Assembly: GCF_018531465.1 (NCBI RefSeq)
Contig: NZ_JAHDTF010000006.1
Coordinates: 248,001 to 312,000 of the forward strand
Source of the DNA: Sphaerisporangium fuscum
GTDB lineage: Bacteria; Actinomycetota; Actinomycetes; Streptosporangiales; Streptosporangiaceae
Length of the DNA stretch: 64,000 nt
Direction: 5' to 3'
Part shown: positions 9,717 through 20,592 of the stretch, in pieces
Numbering within the stretch: position 1 is the first letter of the stretch
Layout: each line of letters opens with the position of its first letter
The notes under the pieces: generated by a model
The model's input: only the letters and a program-made list of their open reading frames with translations
Told to the model about the DNA's origin: nothing
Databases searched by the model: none
Program-made: the position numbers and the translations under genes

Positions 9717-11171
9717 ATGCCCCGAACTGCCGTGGCGATCTCGACTGAGCGCGAGGGCGCTTCGACATCCCTCGCTCAGGTCCTCGACCGAGGGCGAGCG
9801 CAAGGTCACCTTTCCCTCGCGGAGCTCCGCGAGGCGTTCGCCTCGGCGCAGATCAGCCCCGCCCAGGGGCGCTCGATCCTGCGCGAGCTGACCGAGGCCG
9901 GCGTGAGCCTGGCCGCGGAGGGCGAACCCACGCTGGGAGCCGCCGGGCCGGCGAGGAAGACCCGTAAGAGCACCACCACGAAGAAGACTACCGCGAAGAG
10001 CGCAATGACCAGCACCACGATGACGCCCGCGGAGACAGCGGGTACCACCGAGTCCCCTGAGCACCCCACCGAGTCCTCTCCCCGGCACACCGCCACCCGC
10101 CGTACCACCCGTAAGCGTGCCCAGACCGCCGCCGCCACGCAGGCCCCGCCCAAGGCGGCGCCGCCCGCCGGCGACGAGCACGCCGCCGAGCCCGACGACT
10201 CCTGGGAGGAGCCCGACGAGCAGGAGCTGCAGGGCGAGACCCTCGACCTCGACGACCAGTCGTCGGTCATGGGCGACTCGGTGCACACCTACCTCAAGTC
10301 CATCGGCCGGCGCACCCTGCTGACCGCCGCCGAGGAGGTCGAGCTCGCCAAGCGCATCGAGGCCGGCCTGTACGCCGAGCACAAGCTCGAGACCGAGACG
10401 CTGACCGACGAGCAGCGCACCGAGCTCGAGTGGGTCGCCGAGGACGGCAGGCGCGCCAAGGACCACATGCTGGAGGCCAACCTCCGGCTGGTCGTCTCGG
10501 TCGCCAAGAAGTACACCGACCGGGGCATGGCCCTGCTCGACGTGGTCCAGGAGGGCAACCTCGGCCTGATCCGCGCGGTGGAGAAGTTCGACTACTCCAA
10601 GGGCTACAAGTTCTCGACCTACGCCATGTGGTGGATCCGGCAGGCGATCCAGCGCGGCTTCGCCGACTCGGCCCGTACGATCCGGCTCCCGGTGCACGTG
10701 CTGGAGATGCTGTCGAAGCTGTCGCGCATCGAGCGCGACATGCACCAGCGCCTGGGCCGCGAGCCCACCCCCGAGGAGCTGGCCGTGGAGCTCGACAAGA
10801 CTCCCGACCAGATCGAGGAGCTGCTGCGCACCAGCCGCCAGCCGATCAGCCTCAACGCCACGATCGGCGAGGACGGCGAGACCACCATCGGCGACCTCAT
10901 CGAGGACGTCGACGCGCCGGAGGCCTCCGAGGTCGTCGACCGGCAGCTGCTCGGCGCGGAGCTGCGGGGCGTGCTGGAGAACCTGACGCCGCGCGAGGCC
11001 AAGATCATGGCCCTGCGTTTCGGCCTGATCGACGGCAAGCCGCACACGCTCGACGAGATCGGCAAGCACCTGGGGCTGACCCGCGAGCGGATCCGCCAGC
11101 TGGAGAAGGAGTCGCTGTCGAAGCTGCGCCACCCCAGCAACACCCGCCCGCTGCTCGACTGGGCCAGCTGA
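9717..11171 (+). CDS. RNA polymerase sigma factor, RpoD/HrdB family
   Basis: A sigma-70 factor of 484 residues that directs RNA polymerase to vegetative promoters. The N-terminal region 1.1-like part (SLAQVLDRGRAQGHLSLAEL) is followed by a long Thr/Lys/Ala-rich and then acidic linker, about residues 80-180. Region 1.2 reads DSVHTYLKSIGRRTLLTAAE. Region 2 contains NLRLVVSVAKKYTDRGMALL, FDYSKGYKFSTYAMWWIRQA and the DSARTIRLPVHVLE stretch. Region 4 has LTPREAKIMALRFGL and the helix-turn-helix TLDEIGKHLGLTRERIRQLE. The ATG at 9717 follows GGAGGAGGT. Whether it is the essential group 1 factor or a close group 2 paralogue cannot be settled here; its C terminus (NTRPLLDWAS) differs from the RDYLD ending usual for HrdB. 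Confidence 0.93.
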   Translation: MPRTAVAISTEREGASTSLAQVLDRGRAQGHLSLAELREAFASAQISPAQGRSILRELTEAGVSLAAEGEPTLGAAGPARKTRKSTTTKKTTAKSAMTSTTMTPAETAGTTESPEHPTESSPRHTATRRTTRKRAQTAAATQAPPKAAPPAGDEHAAEPDDSWEEPDEQELQGETLDLDDQSSVMGDSVHTYLKSIGRRTLLTAAEEVELAKRIEAGLYAEHKLETETLTDEQRTELEWVAEDGRRAKDHMLEANLRLVVSVAKKYTDRGMALLDVVQEGNLGLIRAVEKFDYSKGYKFSTYAMWWIRQAIQRGFADSARTIRLPVHVLEMLSKLSRIERDMHQRLGREPTPEELAVELDKTPDQIEELLRTSRQPISLNATIGEDGETTIGDLIEDVDAPEASEVVDRQLLGAELRGVLENLTPREAKIMALRFGLIDGKPHTLDEIGKHLGLTRERIRQLEKESLSKLRHPSNTRPLLDWAS

Positions 11172-11233
11172 CCGGCACCTCATCGGGGGCACGAGGCTCC
11201 CCGCGAACACCGGAGGCGACGGCCGACGGACCC

Positions 11234-11268
11234 CGAAGAGGGGGAGAGGTCTCCTCTCCCCCTCTTCG
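11234..11268 (+). terminator. Strong hairpin terminator after the sigma factor gene
   Basis: A perfect 16-bp stem (CGAAGAGGGGGAGAGG and its complement) with a 3-nt TCT loop lies 62 nt after the stop codon. There is no T tract on either side, as is common in high-GC actinobacteria. It may also serve the convergent gene at 11322. Confidence 0.8.
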
Positions 11269-11321
11269 CATGCCGGTGCTCCTCCATGGCGAGGACCCCG
11301 CATGCGGGTCGTGCGCCCGGG

Positions 11322-11723
11322 TCAGCGGGCCGGAGCCGCCAGGGGACGGGGGACGCGGGCGATGCCGGTGAGGCGGTTGGCCTCGCGCAGCGTGCGCAGG
11401 CGGTCGACCTCCTGGGTCCACTTGGCGCCATCAGGGGTGGCGCGGCCCTTGCGCCGCCGGATGCGGTCGTCGTAGGCCTTCACGCCGAAGGTCGCCCGCT
11501 GGGCCGCCTCGGCGGCGCGCAGGGCGTCGGTCAGCGCCCGGTCGAAGGCCAGCCCGGCGGACCGCAGCTCCTCGGCCCCCGCCCGCTCCTGCTGTGCGCG
11601 CCGCAACCGGCCCTCGGCCTCGCGGGCCTTCTCGACCAGCTCCGCGAAGCTCTTCCCGACCTCTTGGTCGGCGTGGTGCCTGACCTCCGCCTCCCGGCTC
11701 ACGCTCGGACGGAAAAACGCCAT
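11322..11723 (-). CDS. Small charged coiled-coil protein, unknown
   Basis: A 133-residue protein beginning MAFFRPSVSREAEVRHHADQ. Residues from about 20 to 85 (KSFAELVEKAREAEGRLRRA onward) are Ala/Glu/Arg-rich with regular Leu spacing, suggesting one long helix or coiled coil. The C terminus is basic. There is no signal peptide, membrane segment or catalytic motif. The ATG at 11723 was preferred to an in-frame ATG at 11777 because AAAGGGCAGG lies just upstream and the upstream start lacks any SD. It is convergent with the sigma factor gene and divergent from the TetR gene. I do not recognise a family. Confidence 0.65.
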   Translation of the reverse strand: MAFFRPSVSREAEVRHHADQEVGKSFAELVEKAREAEGRLRRAQQERAGAEELRSAGLAFDRALTDALRAAEAAQRATFGVKAYDDRIRRRKGRATPDGAKWTQEVDRLRTLREANRLTGIARVPRPLAAPAR

Positions 11724-11888
11724 CGCCTGCCCTTTCTCGGCCACATCGCCGGTGATCCGGCGTTCGTTGCTTGCCATAGCGTACGCCGCCCCGCGGACAC
11801 CTCGGTTCGCCGGTCGGCCGTAGTGGGACGGCAGGCGGGTGCGTTCCGCGGCGCGGCGCCCTTTACAAAGTAAGCCAACGTCTCGATC

Positions 11889-12509
11889 ATGTCTTCCATG
11901 CCGGCGAAACGACCTCCCGTACCCCTGTCCCGCGAGCGCATCATCGACGCCGCCCTCCACATCGCCGACGGCCAGGGGCTGCGCCGGCTGACGATGCGGC
12001 GCCTGGGCGACGCGCTGCAGGTCGAGGCGATGGCGATCTACCACCACCTGCCCCGAGGCAAGGAAGCCCTGATGGACGCGCTCGCCGAGCACGTCACCAC
12101 GGTCACCGTCGAGCCGGAGGGCGCGGCGAGCTGGCAGGAGGTCGCGCGGGCGTGGGCGCACGCGGCCCGCCAGGCCCTGCTGGAGCACCCGGGGGTGCTC
12201 GCCCTGGCCCTGACCAAGCCTCCGCAGGGCACGGCCCTCATGGCCATCAGGGAGCAGACCGAGCAACTGGCCGCCGCGGGACTCCCCGGTGCCGCTCACG
12301 CGGTGCGAAGCCTGCGGGCGTACGTGCTGGGCAGCGTCGCGGTGGAGATCCAGCGTTCGGACTGGGCCCTCGGGCCGGGCGACGATGACGACGAAGCCGG
12401 CTTCGCGGTGCCGGCACCGGCGGGTTCGCGGCCCGAACCGGCCGAGGAGGCCCTGGCGGCCTTCGAGAGGGGCCTCACGGCCCTGCTCAGCGGCCTTGCG
12501 CACACGTAA
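11889..12509 (+). CDS. TetR/AcrR-family transcriptional regulator
   Basis: A 206-residue one-component regulator. The N-terminal helix-turn-helix is clear: LSRERIIDAALHIADGQG, then LTMRRLGDALQVEAMAIYHH with the recognition helix, then LPRGKEALMDALAEHV. The C-terminal half (TetR_C-like) is helical with an acidic stretch (GDDDDEAG) near residue 165. Its spacing resembles the TetR proteins controlling efflux or catabolic genes, but no target gene is adjacent. It is divergent from the coiled-coil gene at 11322, with 165 bp between. The start at 11889 lacks an SD; ATG at 11898 is an alternative. Confidence 0.85.
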   Translation: MSSMPAKRPPVPLSRERIIDAALHIADGQGLRRLTMRRLGDALQVEAMAIYHHLPRGKEALMDALAEHVTTVTVEPEGAASWQEVARAWAHAARQALLEHPGVLALALTKPPQGTALMAIREQTEQLAAAGLPGAAHAVRSLRAYVLGSVAVEIQRSDWALGPGDDDDEAGFAVPAPAGSRPEPAEEALAAFERGLTALLSGLAHT

Positions 12510-12836
12510 CCTTTCGTTTATCTGTTCGGCGGCGAGTCGTGCTTGGACCGTTATCTTCCCTGCGGCAGGCTTGTGTCGCAGGTCACAGCGCCGAACCAGC
12601 CCGTTGGACCCCCTCCGACCCCCTAATCCAAGGATCGAAACCGTCCTAACGGGCTATGTCGCCCGCGTGTGACCCGCAGCACACTTACTCTGTAGGTGTG
12701 CGGAACAGCACACCCATGTCAACCACACGACGCCCGCTCCCGTCCAACGGGAGAGGGGCGATCGGCGCGGGCGAAAGCAGCGCGCCGCTCACCTCGCAGG
12801 GCAATCAGATCGAGAGAGAAAACCGGAGGCACGCCG
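12510..12836 (+). promoter_or_regulatory. Long leader region with CACAC inverted repeats upstream of DUF5999 gene
   Basis: These 327 bases contain no credible gene. At 12680-12700 CACACTTAC and GTAGGTGTG form a 9-bp inverted repeat around TCT with one mismatch, and GGTGTGC (12695-12701) and GCACACC (12708-12714) form a second, perfect 7-bp repeat sharing the middle arm. Three alternating copies of a CACAC/GTGTG half-site in 35 bp look like a regulator-binding array or alternative stem structures for the DUF5999 gene. Confidence 0.45.
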
Positions 12837-13037
12837 ATGTGCCCGCATGAGCCGTCCTGTCCGGAGTCGACCGCGCCGGACCGCGAAGCCGCCCGCACGA
12901 TCGCGGCACACCCCGAGCAGGGGTGGAGCCTGCTGTGCAACGGCATCGTGCTTTTCGAGGACACGGGGGAGCTCCTGCCCGACGGCGCGATCATCGCACC
13001 GCACCGGCCAACCGACCTGGCCATCAGCGCAGCCTGA
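12837..13037 (+). CDS. DUF5999 family small protein
   Basis: A 66-residue protein beginning MCPHEPSCPESTAPDREAAR and containing EQGWSLLCNGIVLFEDTGEL and IAPHRP. This matches the DUF5999 family found throughout Streptomyces and relatives. The family has no known function; paired N-terminal Cys residues (Cys2, Cys8) with a His between suggest metal or redox chemistry, and the WSLLCNG core is conserved. The ATG at 12837 has GGAGG seven nt upstream. It ends two bp before the convergent hydrolase gene. The upstream leader with CACAC repeats suggests it is regulated on its own. Confidence 0.88.
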   Translation: MCPHEPSCPESTAPDREAARTIAAHPEQGWSLLCNGIVLFEDTGELLPDGAIIAPHRPTDLAISAA

Positions 13038-13039
13038 GA

Positions 13040-13633
13040 TCACGGGAACCGGGGGCAGAGCCAGTCCGCCACGACCTCGCCCACCCGGGCGGGGTTCTTA
13101 CTGAGATCGTGATCCTCACCGGGGAGCACGACCAGGCGTGCCGCGTCTTCGGCGTCCGGCACGCCGAACCTGTCGCGGTCACCGCTGACCGCGAGCACGT
13201 CCACGCCCGCGTCGCGCAACTCCGCGACGCGCGAGCGCTCGGGCCTGCCGGGCGGGTGCAGGGGGAAGGCGAGCGCGACCACCGCCCGCGCCCCCACCGC
13301 CCGGGCCGTACGGCAGGCGACCCTCGCCCCGTTGCTCCGCCCGCCCTGCGCGAGCGGCAGCCCCGGGAGCTTCTCCCTTATCGCCGCCACCAGCGCGACC
13401 CACGCCTCGTCCTGCTTGGCCGGTGATCCCGGCGCGCGGCCTCCTTTGACCCGGAACGGCTGCAGCACCCGCGCGACCGAGCCGCCGATCGCGACGACCG
13501 CGTCGCGCACGGCGAGCAGGTCGGCCGACTCCACTCCCCCGGCCGATCCGTGGGTGAGGACGAACAGGAACCGCGGGTCGGACACCTCGTCGAGCTCCAC
13601 GATCGCCGGCCCGTGGGGCGTCGCGATGTGCAT
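13040..13633 (-). CDS. Alpha/beta hydrolase (KANL3/Tex30 type)
   Basis: A 197-residue cytoplasmic hydrolase-fold protein without a signal peptide. Motifs are FLFVLTHGSAGG (oxyanion loop), the nucleophile elbow GGRSNGARVA (Ser in G-x-S-x-G), ALAFPLHPPG, an acidic residue in AVSGDRDRFG and a catalytic His in LPGEDHDLSKNP. The order fits the small dienelactone-hydrolase-like KANL3/Tex30 group, for which no substrate is established in bacteria. The ATG at 13633 (MHIATPHGPAIVELD) was chosen over a longer frame that reads through the intergenic region. It is divergent from the membrane protein at 13716. Confidence 0.85.
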   Translation of the reverse strand: MHIATPHGPAIVELDEVSDPRFLFVLTHGSAGGVESADLLAVRDAVVAIGGSVARVLQPFRVKGGRAPGSPAKQDEAWVALVAAIREKLPGLPLAQGGRSNGARVACRTARAVGARAVVALAFPLHPPGRPERSRVAELRDAGVDVLAVSGDRDRFGVPDAEDAARLVVLPGEDHDLSKNPARVGEVVADWLCPRFP

Positions 13634-13715
13634 GGTCGCCACGGTATCGGGGGACGAGATCGATCCTCCTTCCGGGGGAGCCCCATCGCCGGGCCCGGTG
13701 TGCCAGATTGGTGAT

Positions 13716-14111
13716 ATGCCGGACAACCTGCCCCCGCGTGACGACCTCCGGGCCACCGTCGAGGCCCGCCGCGATCTGGGCCCCGAGTACGAGCCCGTGC
13801 TGATCGAGTCCTTCCTGGAGAAGCTCGACGCGGCGATCGAGGCGCGCGTCAGGGCGGAGGTGGCCGCCCGGGACGGCTACCACCCCTACCAGGCGCCCCA
13901 GGGACACCCCGGGCCGTACGCGCCGCCCCCTCCCCCGCGCAAGCAGAAGCAGGGCGACGCGACGATCCCCATCGCCCTCGGCTCGCTCGGCATCGGCGTG
14001 CCGCTGACGGCCATCGCCGCGACCCAGGCCGGACCGGCGGGGCTCTTCCTGGCCTGGACCGGCATCGTCCTGGTCAATATCGCCGCCGCCTTCGGCCGCC
14101 GCCGCCGCTAG
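13716..14111 (+). CDS. Small membrane protein, unknown
   Basis: A 131-residue protein. Residues 1-50 are a charged helical stretch (LRATVEARRDLGPEYEPVLI, then EKLDAAIEARVRAEVAAR), followed by a Pro/Tyr-rich linker with a PPPPPRKQKQ basic patch. Two hydrophobic segments follow (TIPIALGSLGIGVPLTAIAA and LFLAWTGIVLVNIAAAF), ending in a poly-Arg tail. The layout, a cytoplasmic helix, linker and two C-terminal transmembrane helices, is common among actinobacterial conserved membrane proteins of unknown role. The ATG at 13716 has GG-poor upstream sequence and no good SD. It is divergent from the alpha/beta hydrolase. Confidence 0.75.
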   Translation: MPDNLPPRDDLRATVEARRDLGPEYEPVLIESFLEKLDAAIEARVRAEVAARDGYHPYQAPQGHPGPYAPPPPPRKQKQGDATIPIALGSLGIGVPLTAIAATQAGPAGLFLAWTGIVLVNIAAAFGRRRR

Positions 14112-14247
14112 GCCGCCCACCGCGCCGGCCGTCCCGCACCTGCCGCACCTCCACAATGGAGGCCATGGAGACCATGCCACGAGGCCGTACCGCCACCCCC
14201 TCCGTGGCCACGCCCGCCTCACACGCGCAGCCGGCCCGCGCCCGCCG

Positions 14248-14997
14248 ATGACGACCCCACAGGACGGCGAGGAGCTCCGTGGGGGAACGGCGCGGGTAGC
14301 GCTGGCCGCCGCCCTCACCCTGACCGGCGGGGCGGCGTTGGCGTTCGCCGCCTACGGCGAGGGCGCCTTCAACAGTCTCTTGCTGGTCGGCGTACCGGGG
14401 CTGCTGGTGGCGTTGTTCGTGCTGCCGTCGCGGTCGGCGGCCCGTTCCCGCGCCCGGCGCCGGCTGGGCCGGTGGGCCGGCGCCCTGGTGGGCGGCGGAC
14501 TGCTGCTCCTGGCCGTGACCACGCCGAAGTTCGCCGTGCCGGCGCTGTTCATCGCCGCGATGTACCTGGTGATCGGATGGCCGCTGGCCGCCTCCGCCGC
14601 CTGCGTGATGGCGGCCGCGGCCGTCCGCTCGATGTCGGCGGCGGGACCGCCGGCGCCGCGGCGGACGTGGGCGCGGCTGTCATGGACCTGGCTGCTCGGT
14701 CTCGTGGCCGCCTACGGTTACGGGCTCAGCCACTTCGACGACGCCATGGCGGACGTCAAGGACCGGGTGTGCCGCGTCGATCCCTCCGCCGGGCTCGCCG
14801 GGCACGGCGGCGGCCAGAGCCTGCTTCCGCTGGGTGACACCTCCTGCGGTGCCGACACGGTGCCCGGGTTCGTCAACCCGCTGCTGGCCGTCCTCGCCGT
14901 TCTCCTGGCGGTGTCCGTGACGGGCTACGCCAGGGCACGGCTCCGCGGGAGAGAGCGGCCTCGGCAAGCCCCGGAACCGCGGGGTCCCCGGACCTGA
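14248..14997 (+). CDS. Polytopic membrane protein, unknown
   Basis: A 249-residue protein with about six hydrophobic segments: ALAAALTLTGGAALAFAAYG, LLLVGVPGLLVALFVL, WAGALVGGGLLLLAV, ALFIAAMYLVIGWPLAASAA, LSWTWLLGLVAAYGYGL and NPLLAVLAVLLAVSVTGYA. Between the fifth and sixth lies an extracytoplasmic loop with two Cys (VKDRVCRVDPSA and LGDTSCGADTV) that could form a disulphide. I recognise no family. It has coding-type third positions, and an ATG at 14248 with no clear SD. The 136 bp separating it from the previous gene show no clear terminator. Confidence 0.72.
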   Translation: MTTPQDGEELRGGTARVALAAALTLTGGAALAFAAYGEGAFNSLLLVGVPGLLVALFVLPSRSAARSRARRRLGRWAGALVGGGLLLLAVTTPKFAVPALFIAAMYLVIGWPLAASAACVMAAAAVRSMSAAGPPAPRRTWARLSWTWLLGLVAAYGYGLSHFDDAMADVKDRVCRVDPSAGLAGHGGGQSLLPLGDTSCGADTVPGFVNPLLAVLAVLLAVSVTGYARARLRGRERPRQAPEPRGPRT

Positions 14998-15016
14998 ACC
15001 GGGGCCGCCCCGCCTG

Positions 15017-15838
15017 TCAGGCCTCGGGGACGACGGCGGGGTCGGTACGGTGGAGGCGGAGGCGGACCTGTTCGGACAGGTCCTCGTCGGGATGGTCCAG
15101 TCCGTAGGCCCACACCGCCTCGGCGTCGGCGTCGCGGCCGCGCAACGGCAGGGTGCGGGCCAGTAACTCGATGGCCAGGGCCGCGCCGTCGGGGTCGCCG
15201 GCGCTCTCGGCGGCCGCCGCGAACTCCCCGCAGGCCATGTCGAGGTGCGCCATGCCGAGCAGCACGCGCAGCCGTCCCGGGTCGGCGACGTCCGGCAGGT
15301 CGAGCGCTTCCAGCAGCACGTCGGCGGCCTGTCCCGGCTCGCCTTCCGACAGCAGGTGCTCGGCGAGGCGCTGCGCGGCGTGGGAGCCCACCCTGGGGTC
15401 TCGGGTGGCCAGGACCGCCCGCAGCGCCGCCTCGGCCTCCGCGTCGTCGCCCTGCTCGGCGGCGATGCGGGCGAGCGCCATGTGGGCGGCGGGCAGGTAG
15501 GCGGGGGTGCCGAGGCCGATCACGGCCTGCCAGGCGGCGCGGGCCTGGTCGGTGAGGTCCTCCTTCTCGAACCCGCGCGCCAGGTGGCAGGCCGCCTGGG
15601 CGGCGTACTCGGGGTGACCGGTCGCCAGGGCCGTACGGGCCGCGGCACGCGCGCCGGCGAGGTCGCCGCGCTGTTCCAGCACGACGGCGAGGCCGACGGC
15701 CGCCTGGGCACGGTCGGCCCCGTCCTCGTCGGCCACCAGATCGGCGAAGATCGCGGCCGCGGCCTCGAGCTCACCGCTCTCGGCCAGCCTCCGCGCGTCG
15801 TCGATCCGCCGGCCGGAGTCGACCTCGTGCGCCGCCAT
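15017..15838 (-). CDS. Tetratricopeptide-repeat protein
   Basis: A 273-residue, Ala/Leu-rich all-helical protein made of degenerate TPR units. Examples are ARRLAESGELEAAAAIFADL, GLAVVLEQRGDLAGARAAAR, ARGFEKEDLTDQARAAWQAV, ALARIAAEQGDDAEAEAALR and AEHLLSEGEPGQAADVLLEA. TPR proteins act as protein-interaction scaffolds; no enzymatic domain, signal peptide or membrane segment is present. The ATG at 15838 follows GGAGGAGAGG, a strong SD. It is the next gene after gcvP on the same strand, separated by a 13-bp hairpin. A partner cannot be inferred. Confidence 0.85.
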   Translation of the reverse strand: MAAHEVDSGRRIDDARRLAESGELEAAAAIFADLVADEDGADRAQAAVGLAVVLEQRGDLAGARAAARTALATGHPEYAAQAACHLARGFEKEDLTDQARAAWQAVIGLGTPAYLPAAHMALARIAAEQGDDAEAEAALRAVLATRDPRVGSHAAQRLAEHLLSEGEPGQAADVLLEALDLPDVADPGRLRVLLGMAHLDMACGEFAAAAESAGDPDGAALAIELLARTLPLRGRDADAEAVWAYGLDHPDEDLSEQVRLRLHRTDPAVVPEA

Positions 15839-15885
15839 CGGGACCTCTCCTCCACCTGGAAACGAACCCCGGGCCTTGCGACGCG

Positions 15886-15933
15886 GGCGCGCCGTCCGCG
15901 CGCGACATATTATGCCGATCCGGACGGCGCGCC
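15886..15933 (-). terminator. Long-stem hairpin between gcvP and the TPR gene
   Basis: A perfect 13-bp inverted repeat (GGCGCGCCGTCCG and its complement) encloses a 22-nt loop containing ATATTAT. It begins 12 nt after the gcvP stop codon and is a probable gcvP terminator. The A/T-rich loop could also be a promoter element of the TPR gene. Confidence 0.55.
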
Positions 15934-15945
15934 GAGGCCGCTCTC

Positions 15946-18804
<2,859 letters not shown>

Positions 18805-18889
18805 GTGGCCCTCCTGAAGGGGTAGAGACCGGGCGCTGAGCGCGCGCGTATGCCGGATCTCCCCCTCTGTCAGCGCGACAACGTCATCG

Positions 18890-19092
18890 CGACCTGAGAG
18901 CTTCATCCCGTGTGAGGGGATTTGCACCGTCGGTGAGACACGCCTGGCGGGCACGCCTACTTTCCAGAGTCGCCTCGCCTGTGCGGTACATGGGCCTGAG
19001 AGATTCCGGGGAGGTTGCTCCTTCGGCGCCCCGGACGTCGGACCGGCGCCGCGTGGCGCGCGGTACCGGCCGTGCCGGGGACTCTCCCGCAC
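18890..19092 (-). ncRNA. Tandem glycine riboswitch upstream of gcvP
   Basis: On the minus strand two successive aptamers carry the conserved glycine-riboswitch segments. Aptamer 1 (about 18994-19092) has GGGAGAGTCCCC, GCCGAAGGAGCAAC (19014-19027) and CTCTCAGG. Aptamer 2 (about 18890-18975) has GACTCTGGAAA, CCGACGGTGCAAA and GCTCTCAGGT. About 85 nt separate aptamer 2 from the gcvP start, enough for an expression platform. In this class glycine binding normally switches on expression of the cleavage system. Identification is by motif reading; a covariance search was not possible. Confidence 0.9.
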
Positions 19093-19220
19093 AGGGTCAT
19101 AAGCACTTGGGTCAATGCTACCGTCCCGCCTCGCACAAGGGGTTACCCCTATAGGCGGGTTTGCCGGGTTTTATCCCTGACCTGCGGGTTCCAGGTGGAT
19201 CATCCCTGCCCTCGCGGGCC

Positions 19221-19868
19221 TCAGCCCGTCTTGCGGGCCTTCCTGCGCCGAGCCAGCTCGTCACCCGGGTGCTCCTCCATGGAGTCACGGTCGGCCGGCT
19301 CCGCGCGTTCCCCCGGCAGCTCCGCCAGGGACCCCTCGACCTCGCGCCACACTCCGCCAAGGGCGATGCCGAACACGCCCTGGCCGCCCTCCAGCAGGTC
19401 GATCACCTCGTCGGCCGAGGTGCACTCGTAGACGCTCACGCCGTCGCTCATCAAGGTGATCTGCGCCAGGTCGTTGACCCCCCGCTGCCGCAGATGCTGC
19501 ACGGCGGTGCGTATCTGCTGCAGGGAGACCCCTGTGTCGAGCAGGCGCTTGACCACTTTCAGAACGAGGATGTCGCGGAAGCTGTACAGGCGCTGGGAAC
19601 CGGACCCGTGCGCCGCCCGCACCGACGGCTCGACGAGCTGCGTGCGCGCCCAGTAGTCGAGTTGACGGTAGGTGATGCCGGCCGCCGAGCACGCCGTCGG
19701 GCCGCGGTATCCCACGTCGGCGGGCAGTGACGCCGGCCGCTCGTCGAACAACAGGCCCTGCTCACCCGCGCGCTCGCGCGCCGACTGGCGCTGCGCTGGA
19801 TCGTGCTGGCCGGCCGTCTTACCCTCGCCGCTGCTGACCGCCACTGCGGACCTCCGGCTTTCTCTCAT
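19221..19868 (-). CDS. MerR-family regulator, McdR (Rv1830)-like
   Basis: A 215-residue regulator with a 50-residue polar N-terminal extension. The MerR-type winged helix runs GYRGPTACSAAGITYRQLDY and WARTQLVEPS...QRLYSFRDILVLKVVKRLLD, followed by a helical dimerisation part (TGVSLQQIRTAVQHLRQRGV) and an effector-type tail (VYECTSADEVIDLLEGGQGV). Sequence and position, between gcvP and a DUF151 gene, correspond to mycobacterial Rv1830 (McdR), which affects cell-division genes. The ATG at 19868 is the first in frame with a weak GTGGG-type SD. It follows the DUF151 gene in the same direction, 122 bp apart. Confidence 0.9.
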   Translation of the reverse strand: MRESRRSAVAVSSGEGKTAGQHDPAQRQSARERAGEQGLLFDERPASLPADVGYRGPTACSAAGITYRQLDYWARTQLVEPSVRAAHGSGSQRLYSFRDILVLKVVKRLLDTGVSLQQIRTAVQHLRQRGVNDLAQITLMSDGVSVYECTSADEVIDLLEGGQGVFGIALGGVWREVEGSLAELPGERAEPADRDSMEEHPGDELARRRKARKTG

Positions 19869-19990
19869 CCCACGGTCTGATCTGGGGGTTCGTGAATTAC
19901 AACCGTGGGTTCCCTTGCACCGTAGGACCGGCGCGATGCTCAGTCAACGATCCCGCCCGGCGCGTCGTGAAGCGTAAATGCCCGATATGG

Positions 19991-20461
19991 CTAACCCGCA
20001 CGGCCGAAGTCCTCGGGCGTGATCGTGTCCAGGAACTCGCGGAACTTCTCGACCTCGTCCTCCTGGTCGTCGGGAATGATGACTCCGGCCTCGCGCACGA
20101 CATCCTCACTGGCGAAGATGCCGGCGCCGGTGCGAAGGGCCAACGCGATCGAGTCGGACGGGCGCGCGCTCACCTCGACCCCGTTGGAGAACACCAGGTC
20201 GGCGAAGAAGATCCCGTCGCGCAGCGCCACGATGTTGACCGCCTGCAGCCGCACGCCGAGAGCGTCTATGACGTCCTTGAACAAGTCGTGGGTGAGCGGC
20301 CGCGGCGGCGGCTCCTCTGCCTGCGCCAGTGCGATGGCCGTGGCCTCGGTCATCCCAATCCAGATAGGCAGATAACGTTCACCCTTCGCCTCCTTGAGCA
20401 GGACGATGGGCTGGTTGGAGGGCATCTCTACCCGGACCCCCACGACCTCCATCTGCAACAC
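19991..20461 (-). CDS. Bifunctional nuclease family protein (DUF151)
   Basis: A 156-residue protein of the DUF151/BFN family, whose plant member has RNase and DNase activity. It corresponds to mycobacterial Rv1829. Recognisable parts are VVGVRVEMPSNQPIVLLKEA, ERYLPIWIGMTEATAIALAQ, RPLTHDLFKDVIDALG, VSARPSDSIALALRTG and EDEVEKFREFLDTITPEDFG. The GTG at 20461 (V-L-Q-M-E-V-V) was chosen because GGAG sits six nt upstream; the ATG at 20452 is possible. A longer frame from 20596 would add Cys/Gly-rich sequence not seen in the family. It sits between the two MerR genes, as in mycobacteria. Confidence 0.92.
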   Translation of the reverse strand: MLQMEVVGVRVEMPSNQPIVLLKEAKGERYLPIWIGMTEATAIALAQAEEPPPRPLTHDLFKDVIDALGVRLQAVNIVALRDGIFFADLVFSNGVEVSARPSDSIALALRTGAGIFASEDVVREAGVIIPDDQEDEVEKFREFLDTITPEDFGRAG

Positions 20462-20592
20462 AGGCTGCTCCGTCTCATTGGGTCGCCGGCCCGCTGCGGG
20501 CCTGTTCCCTTGCGGCTCTCGGCTCGCGGCGTGACCATCGCCGCAAAATTCAACGTAACATCCCCGCGCCCTGAAATGTCCGGGCGCCTCCG

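Noticed and set aside
11724..11777. Upstream start (ATG 11777) extending the small coiled-coil protein
   Set aside because: No SD precedes it and the extra 18 residues look non-coding, whereas ATG 11723 has a purine-rich SD.
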